The position numbers and the translations under genes are program-made. Positions 51,845 through 62,171 of a stretch of 64,000 nt of DNA are shown here, in pieces. The first letter of the stretch is position 1. Every line of letters starts with the position of its first letter. Origin of the DNA: Meconema thalassinum (taxonomy: Eukaryota; Arthropoda; Insecta; Orthoptera; Tettigoniidae). The notes below the pieces were generated by a model. That model had not been told where the DNA came from and ran no database searches. It saw only the letters and a list, made by a program, of their open reading frames with translations. The DNA lies in NCBI GenBank assembly GCA_946902985.2, contig OX336388.2, forward strand, positions 129,396,346 through 129,460,345. The letters run 5' to 3'.

Positions 51845-52512
51845 GGGCTGTGACATCGCGGTATTATAGTCACGTGTATTTGTGTGGTGTGTGTGAGAGA
51901 TAGAGAAAAAAATGTATGATAACCTGTGTTATTATGATGTCTGTACTGAAAATGAACATGAAAATCCACAGCCTGCTTCCAGTCTCCGACCGGGTCAGGA
52001 ATGGAATGAATGAAGCCCTCATCTAGCGGTGAGGATGTGATCTGTGCCGGCTGCCGAGGCCTGACGCACTCCCCTGGGGCAATGATTAAATGAATGACAG
52101 TTGAAATGAAATGATAGTGGAGAGTGTTACTGGAAAGAAATTTTGACAGGGAAAACCGCAGTACCCGGAGAAAAACCTGTCTGCCTCCGTTTTGTCCAGC
52201 ACAGATCTCACATGGAGTGACTGGGATTTGAACCACGGACCCAGCGGTGAGAGGCCGGCGTGCTGCCTCCTAAGCCACGGAGGCTTATTATGATGTCTGT
52301 ACTAGTGTGTGTAATTGTTAATTGGGGATAGGATTGGCCATAAGTCAGGAACAACCCCAGCATTTTCCCGGAGTTGAAATGGGGAGCCAAGGAAGACCAC
52401 TTCCAGGATGGCTGAGCTGGGAATCGAACCCACTTCTTCTCAGTTTTGCCTCACGAGGCTGAGTGTACCCTCAGTCCTGAATTGAAATTCCTTGGAAGAA
52501 CCGGTAATCGAA
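51845..52512 (-). repeat. SINE-like repeat family C, interrupted
   Basis: It occupies 51845-51947 and 52304-52512 around the SINE B insertion; it contains CCAGCATTTTCCCGGAG and GGGAATCGAACCC, matching 59640-59945. Confidence 0.6.
51948..52284 (-). mobile_element. tRNA-derived SINE family B
   Basis: The minus-strand head is CCTCCGTGGCTTAGGAGGCA...GTGGTTCAAATCCCAGTC. A 19-bp target duplication TTATTATGATGTCTGTACT is at 51929-51947 and 52285-52303. It is near-identical in structure to 61843-62171. Confidence 0.85.
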
Positions 52513-52838
52513 CCCGGACCTACCTCAGCCATCCTGGAAGGGGTTTCCAAATTCTACTCCAGGCAAATGCCGGGATGGTACCTAACTAAAGATCACGGCC
52601 GCTTCCTTCCCAAATCCTACCTCGATTACAAATGCACACATACTAATATAGACACCGCAGTGACACAGTTTATCAGACAAATTCTACACACGCCCAAGTA
52701 CTCGGGACTACATGACCACTATTTTGCAAAGCCCCTAAAATATCAACATAATCATAAACCAAAATGCACTTCCCAGTTCCGCTTGAACAAAGCCTCCTAT
52801 TATAGAAATCTAGCAGGCAAAGCTCTTGTCAAAGCCAA
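52513..52838 (+). repeat. SINE-related fragments
   Basis: CCAGGCAAATGCCGGGATGG and CACGGCCGCTTCCTTCC belong to family D; no boundaries were found. The open frame across it (52492-52857) is spurious. Confidence 0.45.
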
Positions 52839-52964
52839 TACAGTGGAACTTGGGTAATTCGAATTCCAAGGAACAATTGAAAATTTCGAATTATCCAATA
52901 ATTCGAATTAAACAAAAATGTTTCAAAAATTACTTAAGATTTAAGATTTTAAAAATAACCATAT

Positions 52965-53586
52965 TGTAACGTGCCACCCCTAGTGGCACTTTCGTTAACT
53001 GGATTACGGTGGGTAGAAGCACAACTCAGTGATCCTTTTAAAGAAAAAGTAGTTGTATTGCAGGTCTTAGCAAGTTACAGTTCACCACACAATAAACAGA
53101 TACAAGCAATTAGTATCTCGCTCTAGGTCCTCCCTGATAGGGAACACTCCCCTTTCACTCTCTCGAGCAGCTGTCCGTTCACTAATTAGGCAGGCCTGTG
53201 TCCAGCCAGTCTGTCACTCACCGGAATACACTGCTCCGCAGGCTCGGAAAGAATCTCGCTGGGTTTCGCAATTCACACAGCACTTCACTACAATAATCTC
53301 TGTCGCACTGGTATACACTCTCGCTCAAAGAAACACTGTCCTCCCTCGCTGGTGAGACCGCTTTATATAGCAGGCTGGTGACTCAATGAATGCTTCCAGA
53401 ACCGTCCAGGATTCACGGCTTCTCGAGATTTCCATCACTACCTGGGTCACGAATATTCTAGACGGTCTCTTTTGTCCTCGCAGTCCTGTTGCATAAGGCG
53501 CAGGAAACACACAGAGGCAGAACGTAGCGCCTGGGGCGGCTGTGACTCACGCGGCGAGGTGACGAAACAATCTCACAACCGTAACA
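52965..53586 (-). mobile_element. Solo LTR (622 bp)
   Basis: It starts TGTAACGTGCCACC and ends CAACCGTAACA, flanked by ATAT at 52961-52964 and 53587-53590. A minus-strand TATA box CTATATAAAG lies at 53361-53370. No internal element sequence remains, so it arose by LTR-LTR recombination. Confidence 0.8.
53361..53370 (-). promoter_or_regulatory. TATA box of solo LTR
   Basis: CTATATAAAG on the minus strand, in a GC-balanced U3-like context. Confidence 0.5.
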
Positions 53587-53789
53587 ATATTTTTAGATTC
53601 TATTAGTATTTACAACAGTACCGGACACAGTAAATAACATCTTACTGTTTGTCAAAAAGGTCCGAGATATTATATTAATTCCTTGATTTAATTCTCTCAC
53701 AAGTAATACTGTATATGAATCTACGTCATTTAGTAACTGAAAAATAGAATCACATACGTTGTGTTGATTTTCAAAACATATTCTGAGTT

Positions 53790-53965
53790 GTTGGACGTAA
53801 TTGGATGTTTTGCCGCACTCGTAATCATTCGTTCCTGATCCTCCAGAGAATCTTCAAATGCGTCACCTGTGGCTTTGTTGGCGTTACTAAATGATTATCT
53901 CAGTGATTATGTCCGCGTCACTAAGTTCGCCACAAACTGCAACATTAACAAATTCTTCATACGAG
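53790..53965 (-). pseudogene. Tigger-like transposase, C-terminal fragment
   Basis: The minus strand reads YEEFVNVAVCGELSDADIIT and, after a stop and frame change, DASEDSLEDQERMIT. The acidic F...D....CGELTDEEII motif is typical of the C-terminal tail of pogo/Tigger transposases and agrees with the element's ends. The DDE core and the CENP-B-like DNA-binding domain are gone. Confidence 0.55.
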
Positions 53966-54315
53966 ATAGGAACAGTCACAATTTTTCCCAACCGTCAACT
54001 GAAATGCAATTCTGCGCTCTACCATTGACGAAAAGATTTCGAAATAACCAAAGATATATTCGATTTATCCACGATTTTTTAACATTGTTAACACATAAAA
54101 TGCTAGGGACCTAGCAAAAAATTCGAACATAAGACGATTTCGAATTATAGAAGTTCGAATTATCCAAGTTCCACTGTATTATGCACTTTGGCTATCATCA
54201 GGGGCCTTGATTACTATATCTGTATTTGTAGCGTCATAACCTCAAAATGAGCGAGCTTGTGAAGACATTGGGTAATCTAGCAAGCAGTGGCACGCTATAT
54301 TAACCGTTGTTGTGT

Positions 54316-55078
54316 CAGGCGCGGATTCAGGGGGGGGGGGGGGGGGGGGGTCACGGGGGTCATGACCCCCCCCAAACGGAGACCAAATTTTTTTGCAAAC
54401 TCAAAAAACGAAAACACAATTACCAGGCAAATAAAACTTAACGAATTTTAACTGAAAAACAGTTTTGTTTCATTTTATTCAATACTGAATTATCTTTATT
54501 GGAATTATTATGTTCTGTTACAACTGTACATATTTACAACTTCAAACCTCTTGTATAAAAACTATTAGTTATACAACAAAATCAACTCGTCTATTTTGTT
54601 TAGCAAACCTTGTGATTACCGAATCGATGTTTATAGTGATGTCACGATGAATGTGCAGCAATGCACGGATAGGAAACTGGGGCTTTTTTCGCACCAAAAA
54701 TTTTTGCCGACGTCCAAACTGCAAGCTTGGTTGGCAATTTAAGCTGTGACTTTCTCCCTTTGTCGGTATCAACTCGACTTGCCGAAACTGTAACGTACCT
54801 TGATCCTTTTCTCGAAGCTCGATGTAAGAGTCGCAAAACAAGCCGTTGCAATTTGTACGAATATTTTTGGTGCGCTAAACGCATCAAATTTCTATCCATG
54901 AAGCTTGCTAAAAATTTGGTCTGGTTTTGTACGTTTGGTTATTTTGTGATTGCGTTTTTAGTGATACCATTTTTCTTAACAATTTCGATTCTCTGACCCC
55001 CCCCCCCCCCAAAGCCAAACTCTAGATTGAATCTCTGACCCCCCCCCCCCCCAAAACCAAACTCTAGATCCGCGCCTG
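54316..55078. mobile_element. hAT element with poly-G and poly-C tracts
   Basis: Perfect 8-bp duplication TGTTGTGT at 54308-54315 and 55079-55086. Terminal repeats share CAGGCGCGGAT. The left end carries a G21 tract (54330-54350); the right end carries two C14 tracts (54997-55010, 55039-55052) each followed by a CAAACTCTAGAT motif. Short open frames inside (54569-54996) have no recognisable transposase domain. Confidence 0.85.
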
Positions 55079-55129
55079 TGTTGTGTCAAGGTTATGGATC
55101 AGCCCAGTTATGGTTTGATTTTTGATTTT

Positions 55130-55314
55130 TTGCAGGTTCGTATCCTGGCGTAGTCAGTTGGCATTTGAGGGTGTGCAAATGCGAGGGAGCCGTGTCCGTA
55201 GATTTACTGGCACGTTAAAGATCCCCTTCGGGGCAAAATTCCGGCACCCCGGCGTCTCTAAAAGCCAGTGTAGTTAAAAGGGACGTAAAACCAATAACAT
55301 TATTATTATTATGA
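55130..55314 (+). repeat. Dispersed SINE-like repeat (family H)
   Basis: The stretch TGCGAGGGAGCCGTGTCCG ... TACTGGCACGTTAAAGATC ... GGCACCCCGGCGTCTC ends in an (ATT)n run. A diverged piece in the other orientation is at 1503-1560. Confidence 0.6.
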
Positions 55315-55589
55315 TTTGATTTTCACGGCTACACTTAGAGCTTAAGAGCTCTTTTACAGTAGCGCCCTACATAAATAAGATTAGGGCTTATAAAAATGAA
55401 ACATTTCACTTATATTCACAATATAAATAATAATAGTCTAACAATTATTGAAACAAAAAGACAGTAATAATACAATAATAATAATAATGATAATGGAAAA
55501 ATTATATACAAAAGAGTGCATACAGACTATCAGCCCGATAAACAAACACCATATACAAGAAAAGCCATTCAAGTAGGCAGGTTGTCAGC

Positions 55590-56900
55590 TATTGTCCTGA
55601 TGTTATAATTGAACTAAAAAAAAAGTATTTTAACATAATGAAGTAATCAGATGTGAGAGGTATACTGCTCCAAGAAGCAGGACGAAAGATGTCTTTTGAG
55701 AGCTGCAGTGCTTGCAATGTTGACGAACTTATATAAATCGAAGGTGTTGAAGAGGCGTGAGGCGGTGCAAACAAAAGATTTATTGAACTTCATGGTTCGG
55801 TGTATAGGAATCTGGAGTGTTAATTTTGTGTATCTATTTTCTCAATTATGAACAGAATGCATTGGTGTAAAGGCATTGTAGAGATATAACGGGGTCTTGG
55901 TATGTAATACAGTATTTTATGTGTCAGAATGGCAACTGTTAGCTGCCTGCGCTCGTGGAGTTTCAGTCATTTCAGCTGCACGTAGAAGTAAGGTGTAAGG
56001 TGTGATATGTTTATCTCGCCTTACATCCAGAATGTACCGAACACATGCATTCTAGACTCGTTGTAATTTGATGTTCTGTGTTTCTGGTAAATCATTGTAT
56101 ACAGCAGAGCCACAATCAATGATTGCAAACATGAGAGTTTGGACGAAGAGCTTACATATGAGGGGTCTAGATGCTAAACTCACGTTCTTCACTTTTTGTA
56201 ATTTTGCAGGAACTAAACAAAACTTCTTAAATATATGTAACTAATGGAATCTCTAAGAGACTTTGCTTATCTGAAAGATAGGTTTTAATTTTGAAGAATG
56301 TGACTTTTGTATCCAAACATTGGAGACTGTGAGTTTTGTGCATGAACAAGTTGGAGAATGTTACATTTGACACTAAACAAAATTAATTACTTCCGTCAAA
56401 ACAATAGACAAGTTGGCCAAGTTTGTGAAAAATTTAGACAAATGAAACCAATTGCATTGTTGGAATACACTTATATTATTTATTACGTAGAGGTTACGAG
56501 TTGAACAGACAATAATAATATTGGCTTGAAGCTGTTAATAGTCACATGACCAGAAGCTGTCTTGTGATTGGCCAACAGGGAGAATGTGCTCTTTGCAACT
56601 AAACAGTGTGGAGAATGTTAGTTTTGCATCTAAATTGAGTTTTTGGCATTAGAAAACCACTGGATATTGTGAGTATGGCTTTACAGCATTAAGGTAGTCA
56701 TGTGTAATTTGGAACGAAGGATAAGAATGCCTTGCTAACTCAAATTACGAACAAAAGTGGAGAATGTGAGTTTTGCATCTAGACCCCTCATATGTTAGGA
56801 GGGTTGTAAGAGTACCGTTAACAAAGCTCTCTTGCTTTTAATGAACCTAACTTTATTCAGATCTCAGATAAGGCTATAAGAAGGCTGTTGTTGGAACGAA
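55590..56900 (-). pseudogene. Jockey/CR1-like RT C-terminal region, split by a MITE
   Basis: Read on the minus strand: FVQTLMFAIIDCGSAVYNDL, IKLQRV, a stop, NACVRYILDVRRDKHITPY, KLHERRQLTVAILTHKIL, PRYIS, and further on SRLFNTFDLYKF-type residues in shifted frames. These landmarks (Y...L....LQ..QN.C.R.I......H.TP......L....R....L..) form the region after the RT domain of Jockey- and CR1-type non-LTR elements. Reading continues on the far side of the MITE at 56155-56794 down from about 56880. Several stops and frameshifts make it inactive, and no long ORF marks it. Confidence 0.65.
56155..56794. mobile_element. 640-bp MITE with subterminal repeats
   Basis: Inverted ends of ~44 bp (CATATGAGGGGTCTAGATGC left; its reverse complement right) are flanked by TTA at 56152-56154 and 56795-56797. 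The interior repeats a GGAGAATGTGAGTTTTGCAT-like motif several times with variations. Confidence 0.8.
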
Positions 56901-57484
56901 GTCATGTAAACTAGCAGGAGTGCACGCAAGACAGGGGGGGGGGGGGGACTAGTCTAATGGGCTAACCACTGCGCGGGGAGACTTTAATACAAGTTATAAA
57001 CTAACTTTACGACCCCATCGACAGGTTGCATGTCGGGCACGATCCAATCACTTTGCTATACATATATTAAAAAAAAAGACTCGTTAAAAGCCAGCATTGA
57101 GAATTTTAAAACAAGTAGTTCCGTGAAGAACTTCATATATTCTACTAGCTTGTCCTTCCTATCTCATGTCGTAACTTTTTTTTTCCAATTAAATAGCAAT
57201 ACTACTGTTATTATTGCACGTCCCTTTTAAATAGTGCTGGTAATTTTAATCGATTTATTTCAGTTATCGAATCAGAAAAATCGATTATTTACTACAAAGA
57301 ACAATTAATCGATTGTGCGTTTAATAGATTTGTCGTTGAATCGAATAATTGTCTTGTCTATAAATCGATATACTTCGCTCCTTACACTGCGCTGTCACAG
57401 AAGGAAAATTATTGTCTTGAATTTCCATGGAATGTCAACTGGATATAGGATAATATTTACTTACGAATTGCTTAGTTAAATACC
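56901..57484. other. No gene recognised
   Basis: It contains a G14 run (56934-56947) and, at 57240-57375, several ATCGATT motifs in both orientations that may be a decayed MITE. No coding sequence is supported. Confidence 0.45.
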
Positions 57485-58005
57485 TGGTTGGTTGGTTCCT
57501 TAGTTTAGGGGCTGCGACAACGCGGTCATGTAGCCCCGTGTACTTTGGGTGTGTGTAGAATCTGTCTGATAACCGGTGTTAATTGTGATGACTGTATTAG
57601 TGTGTGTATCTGTTTTTTTTTAAATTCAAGTAGTACTGCAACTTTGAATTTTTCAAATAGTTCCTACTTTTGCCGCCAAACGCCACCGTCAACGACTACT
57701 AGGCCTAGTTCAGAACTTAGCTACTAGACGCCACCGCAGTCGGCTCTTGGCAACGAACGTAGCAACCTAAGAGAGTTGTTTACATTCTTAACCTATACAA
57801 TTTAGTTTCACACAGTGTAATTAGTGGAAAGTTCTTTAACATGCCATAAATCTATGACATGGGACCGCCGGCTTTACTTCCCCTTCGAAGGAAGGCATAC
57901 TGAGGGATTTTTAACGCTCTTAAAAATCCGACGGCTTCTGCCGGGTTTGAACCCGCGATCTTGGGCACAGAAGCTCAGCATGCTACCAACTACGCCACTG
58001 AAGCC
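57485..58005 (-). mobile_element. tRNA-derived SINE family A
   Basis: Full-length copy with (GGTT)n tail at left and tRNA-like head at right (GGGTTTGAACCCGCGATCTT, complement of the B box). Confidence 0.8.
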
Positions 58006-58183
58006 GCCTTTGTTAAATACCGGAACAACACCTTTCTTAAATAATATTGTAAGGACGTCCATTTTAATAGATTTGTAATTCAAATTGTTATTCTTATGGT
58101 AGTTTATCTTTTTCTTGCTATAATGTGTTTTTTTCGTTTTATACCCTATGTATGTTAAGCAACCCATGCTGACGAAGACTCAA

Positions 58184-58243
58184 TTCTTCTTCTTCTTCTT
58201 CTTCTTCTTCTTCGTCTTCTTCTTCTTCTTCTTCTTCTTCTTC
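58184..58243. repeat. (CTT)n / (GAA)n microsatellite
   Basis: About 20 triplets with one CGT interruption. It lies right after the coding end of a minus-strand RT, as part of its purine-rich 3' end. Confidence 0.9.
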
Positions 58244-58244
58244 T

Positions 58245-58707
58245 AGCCTTTGTCCCGCAGAGCAGGGTTGGCTCTTCTGCACTATTGCCTCCATCTTGCA
58301 CGGTCTGCAGCGTCTTTCTCCTCAACATTGGCTGCTCTCATGTCCTCCTTTATTTGGTCAAGCCACCGCTTCTTGGGCCTTCCTTGTGGTCATACATCTA
58401 GGTGTAGTGCTCTTTTTGCCTCTGTGTCCTCGCAACTCCGTAATACATGTCCGTACCAACGCAGGCGAGCTTCCAGCATCTTGTCAGGGATCGGTGCGAC
58501 ACGAAGGGTGCCTCTTACATGGACATTGGGGACATGATCCAGTCTTGTTAGGCCAATGGACCAGCGCAGCATTTGCAGCACTTGCTCACATTTGTTGGTT
58601 ACTGGCCAACACTCAGTTCCATACAATGCTACAGGTCTGATCACAGTACGATATACTTTTGACTTCCGCTGTACAGGAATCTTACGATCACATAAAACTC
58701 CTGTCAC
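58245..58707 (-). pseudogene. RTE-like RT, C-terminal domain
   Basis: The minus strand reads KVYRTVIRPVALYGTECWPV, LRWSIGLTRLDHV, LRWYGHVLRS and, in another frame, RPKKRWLDQIKEDM, ending near the GAA microsatellite. These are the C-terminal motifs of RTE-like reverse transcriptases (VYKT.VRP..LYG.E.W, MLRW..G.TR.D, RW.GH..R, GRP..RW). The N-terminal endonuclease and RT core are absent (5' truncation). The frame breaks near 58390. Plus-strand frames at 58250-58640 are shadows. Confidence 0.75.
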
Positions 58708-58782
58708 CTGTCACCATTTAGCCCATTGAAGGTTGAAAACATGTCACATTAAATAATAGTATTAACAGGTGTCATCATTACA

Positions 58783-59304
58783 TTTGGTTGGTTGGTTCCT
58801 TAGTTTAGGGGCTGCGACAACACGGTCATATAGCCCCGTGTACTTTGGGTGTGTGTAGAATCTGTCTGATAACCGGTGTTAAATTGTAATGGTTGTATTA
58901 GTGTATGTATCTGTTTTTTAATTAAAGTAAGGACTGCCACTTTGAATTTTCAAATAGTTCCTACTTTTGCCACCAAACGCCACCGTCAACGACTACTAGG
59001 CCTAGTTCAGAACTTAGGTACTAGACGCCACCGCAGTCGGCCCTTAGCAACGAACGTAGGAACCTAAGAGCGTTGTTTACATTCTTAACCTATACAATTT
59101 AACTTCACACAGGTGTAATTAGTGGAAGGTTCCTTAACATGGCATAAATCTATGACATGGGACCGCCGGCTTTACTTCCCCTCCGAAGGAAGGCACACTG
59201 AGGAATTTTTAACGCTCTTAAAAATCCGACGGTTTCGGCCGGGTTTGAACCCGGTATCTTGGGCCTAGAAGCTCAGCATGCTACCAACTACCCCACCGAA
59301 GCCG
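58783..59304 (-). mobile_element. tRNA-derived SINE family A
   Basis: Another full-length copy, closely similar to 57485-58005, in the same orientation. Confidence 0.8.
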
Positions 59305-59412
59305 CTCAGTAAATTTAATTAAAGAACTAAGCCAGTGGTTTGAACTGAATACAATGTAACTGTTAAAAAAGGTATGGACAAACAGCAGATCATGCTACTG
59401 ATCGCCAATGTT

Positions 59413-59529
59413 TTAGGAGGACGAGGCACTTGAAGAATATGAAGAAGAAGACAATTCACCTACACAAGAAAATGAGGCAGATGACCACGACGTTCCGTCA
59501 CTTAAAACAAGATACACCACCATACATTA
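59413..59529 (+). other. Exon-like acidic coding tail
   Basis: Following ATGTTTTAG, a passable splice acceptor, the frame EDEALEEYEEEDNSPTQENE runs on to a TAG at 59527-59529. The acidic composition is protein-like, but no family is recognised and no upstream exon was found. It could come from a transposon. Confidence 0.3.
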
Positions 59530-59639
59530 GAGTCGTATCCGATTATTATGACTCTTCCTGTAAAGATCGCAACTTCGTGTGGTTAGTCTCCCTTCAAATT
59601 CATATGCACAGCATCTATAATTTACGTTGCAGCCTCGTA

Positions 59640-59945
59640 TACTTGGGTGTGCGTGGAGGTAGTCTGATAACCTGTGTCAATATTATGTCTGTACTGGTGT
59701 ATTTACTTGTCATAGAGGTAGGATATGGGTAGGAAGTGACCGTGGCTTTAAGTTAGGAAACATCCCGGCATTTGCCTGAAGTAGAAGTGGGAAACCACGG
59801 GAAAACCACTTCAAGGATGGTCGTCTCTTCTCAGTTTTGTGTCACGGGGCTGAGTGTACCCCGTTTCAGACCTCAGATCAGAATTAAATTTCTTGGGTGA
59901 GCCGGGAATCGAATCCGGGCCAAGAATGCTAGCAACTATTCTTGG
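59640..59945 (-). repeat. SINE-like repeat family C
   Basis: It holds CATCCCGGCATTTGCCTGAAG, CCCCGTTTCAGACCTCAG and GCCGGGAATCGAATCCGGGCC (reverse of the tRNA B-box stem). The outer part of the tRNA-like head is missing. Confidence 0.65.
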
Positions 59946-59949
59946 TGTT

Positions 59950-60905
59950 TCATTTGAGGGGTTTGGGTATCGTGGTCATTTAGCCAGAGAGAGAGAGAGA
60001 GAATTTGTCTCGTCACATGTGTTATTGTGGTGTATACAGGGTCTTTCATATAAAGTAAGAACAGTGAGCGGAAGCTGCAAAGGGTTTGGCCGAGCTTGTG
60101 GCGTGCCACGGCCCCCTGCTGTAGTATTGAAAGCGCGCGCCTAGTATATACTGTACTCGACCTTGCAATGAACGTGCAGGTGTTCAGTCGCCAGTCTGAA
60201 CCTCAGATGTTAACATGAGACAGTAATCATTTCAAACATCGTATTTTTGTATGTCAAACTTATTTTAAGTACGAGTCGGCTCGGCGGGTACGTGATGCAT
60301 TTGTTAAGCAATTTCCTGATGAAGTGCCACCTTCACTAGCACAGATTCATGTAATTGCAAATAAGTTTGACACTACTGGTTCGGTGCTCAATAAAAAGCA
60401 TACAATTAAAAATAAGAAACATTACAGTGGCAGAACTCACTCGCGTCAGCCAGAATGTGGTTACCAGATACAATGCCTGTATAACCCAGGAAGGACGACA
60501 CTTCCAGCATCTTTTATAAGGTAATATTTCATACAGGATTGTACACCCGCTTAAAGCAGGGGGCCATGACGCGTTACAAGCTCGGCCAAGGCCACCATAG
60601 CAGCTGATAACAAAACTGCCGCTTGCCGTTCTTACTTTATATGAAAGACCCTGTATAGCAATCCGTGTATTTGCAATTCAGGTGAGGTTTAGGAAGAAGG
60701 CAGCCGTGGCCTTAAGTTAGGAAATATCCCGGCATTTGCTTGGAGTATAAGTGGGAATCGAACCCACCTCTTCTCAATTTTGCCACACGAGGCTGAGTCT
60801 ACCCCGTTCCAGACCTCAGTCCAGAATTAAAAATATTGGCATAGCTGGGAATCGAACCCGGGCCTCCGCGGTGATAGCCAATAATGCTACATAACGAGGG
60901 AGACC
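59950..60905 (-). repeat. SINE-like repeat family C, interrupted by a mariner
   Basis: It occupies 59950-60036 and 60654-60905; the head at right contains GGGAATCGAACCCGGGCCTCC. The mariner-type element sits at the TA in GTGGTGTA. Confidence 0.6.
60037..60653 (+). mobile_element. mariner-type element, internally deleted
   Basis: Perfect 26-bp inverted ends (CAGGGTCTTTCATATAAAGT...) and TA at 60035-60036 and 60654-60655. The remaining gene at 60270-60524 keeps a helix-turn-helix (ESARRVRDAFVKQFP, SLAQIHVIANKFDTTGSVLN) in the first third of the transposase; the catalytic domain has been deleted. It needs an outside transposase to move. Confidence 0.85.
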
Positions 60906-61150
60906 TCACTTTATAATAGAGCTTTAGTGTGAAGCTTATTTTCAGAACCCCTCCCTCCCCCCTCTCGTATATAAATGTGACAGTCGAGAAATAATAATAA
61001 TAATTGTCATTGTGACTCTGGCAGGGTCGTTCAAGGGGTAGTGATGTGCAATCTATAACCTCTCCTACCCAAATGTCATCCTCTCCTTCACGTGGCGAAC
61101 TTGCCCGTTTCCACAGACGAGGCTCTGGCGACCGAGTCACGGCGGGATAA
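60906..61150 (-). repeat. Dispersed repeat with (TTA)n tail
   Basis: GCCAGAGCCTCGTCTGTGG on the minus strand, running to an ATT-rich microsatellite at 60993-61005. Resembles 3' ends of non-LTR elements; no coding part was recognised, and the open frame is incidental. Confidence 0.4.
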
Positions 61151-61269
61151 CCGTTACATCAAGTACAGAGGAAATGCTGTATTACAGCGTGTCCATGGGC
61201 TGAGAGATGGCATCCCCATTAATGGACTTACTTTCTTCAGGCTAGCAACCTGTTGAAAGGACATTTTCA

Positions 61270-61851
61270 TTGCTTTCAAGTCTTGTAAAGGAAAAAACCG
61301 GACGGATTCTACAGTTGACGAACTTGGCAAAGGAAAGGACACGAATTGGAAAAGGATGTGCTACCTGGAATGTTCAGGGTATTGGACACAAAGATGATCA
61401 ATTAGACGATATTCTATCTAAAAAAGATATTTCAATTGCAGTTATTTCTGAAACAAAGAAAAAGCTTCAGGGATCCAAGGAGACAAGAAATTATTTACAA
61501 TTTTATAGTGGTGTTCAACGAAATGTTAGAGCACAGGCAGCGGTTATGTTTAAGGTTCACAAGAGATTACGATCAAATATTGATAGCTATACTTTTTGGA
61601 ATGAAAGGATCATTCAAGTAAGAATAAAACTATCCAGAGGATATTTGACAGTTATAGGGGTATATGCACCGGTTGAAGGATACTCGAAAGAAAGTGATAT
61701 TTTGTATAATGATCTACAGAAGATAATCAATATTACTAATAGACAAGATATGGTACTGTTAATGGGAGACTTAAATGGCAGAGTTGGTAATGAGAAAATT
61801 CAGAATAGCATTGGTATTCATGGAGAGGTAACCCGCAATAATGAAAAATGA
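61270..61851 (+). CDS. RTE-like ORF, APE-type endonuclease part
   Basis: From ATG at 61270 the frame shows ATWNVQGIGHK (metal-binding N), ISETKKKLQGS (catalytic E), VIGVYAPVEG and LLMGDLNGRVGNE (D..N), the N-terminal half of the exonuclease-endonuclease-phosphatase fold used to nick the target DNA. The last codons after 61842 come from the inserted SINE and lead to a TGA at 61849-61851, so the present product is cut off within the endonuclease domain. The 5' UTR is not defined. About 193 codons. Confidence 0.85.
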   Translation: MLSSLVKEKTGRILQLTNLAKERTRIGKGCATWNVQGIGHKDDQLDDILSKKDISIAVISETKKKLQGSKETRNYLQFYSGVQRNVRAQAAVMFKVHKRLRSNIDSYTFWNERIIQVRIKLSRGYLTVIGVYAPVEGYSKESDILYNDLQKIINITNRQDMVLLMGDLNGRVGNEKIQNSIGIHGEVTRNNEK

Positions 61852-62171
61852 AAATCCACAGCCTGCTTCCAGTCTCCGACCGGGTCAGGAATGGAATGAA
61901 TGAAGCCCCCATCTAGCGGCGAGGATATGAACGTGCCGGCTGCCGAGGCCTGACGCACTCCTCTGGGGAAATGATTAAATGAATGACAAATGAAATGATA
62001 GTGGAGAGTGTTGCTGGAATGAAATTGTGACAGGGAAAACCGGAGTACCCGGAGAAAAACCTGTCTGCCTCCGTTTTGTCCAGCACAGATCTCACATGGA
62101 GTGACCGGGATTTGAACCACGGACCCAGCGGTGAGAGGCCGGCGTGCTGCCGCCTAAGCCACGGAGGCTTC
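61843..62171 (-). mobile_element. tRNA-derived SINE family B inside the RTE-like ORF
   Basis: A 13-bp target duplication AACCCGCAATAAT lies at 61830-61842 and 62172-62184. The minus-strand head is CCTCCGTGGCTTAGGCGGCA...GTGGTTCAAATCCCGGTC. It is a close relative of 51948-52284. Confidence 0.92.

Larger units (their letters stand above)
52841..54176 (-). mobile_element. pogo/Tigger-like DNA transposon
   Basis: Ends CAGTGGAACTTGG and CCAAGTTCCACTG with TTCGAATTA motifs inside both, and TA at 52839-52840 and 54177-54178. A transposase fragment and a solo LTR lie inside. Confidence 0.75.

Noticed and set aside
58250..58640. Plus-strand ORFs of 95 and 114 codons
   Set aside because: Antisense to the RTE-like RT tail.
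3351..60905. Functional tRNA genes at the SINE heads
   Set aside because: A and B boxes are present, but acceptor stems and normal 3' ends are missing and each head runs into a SINE body with target duplications.
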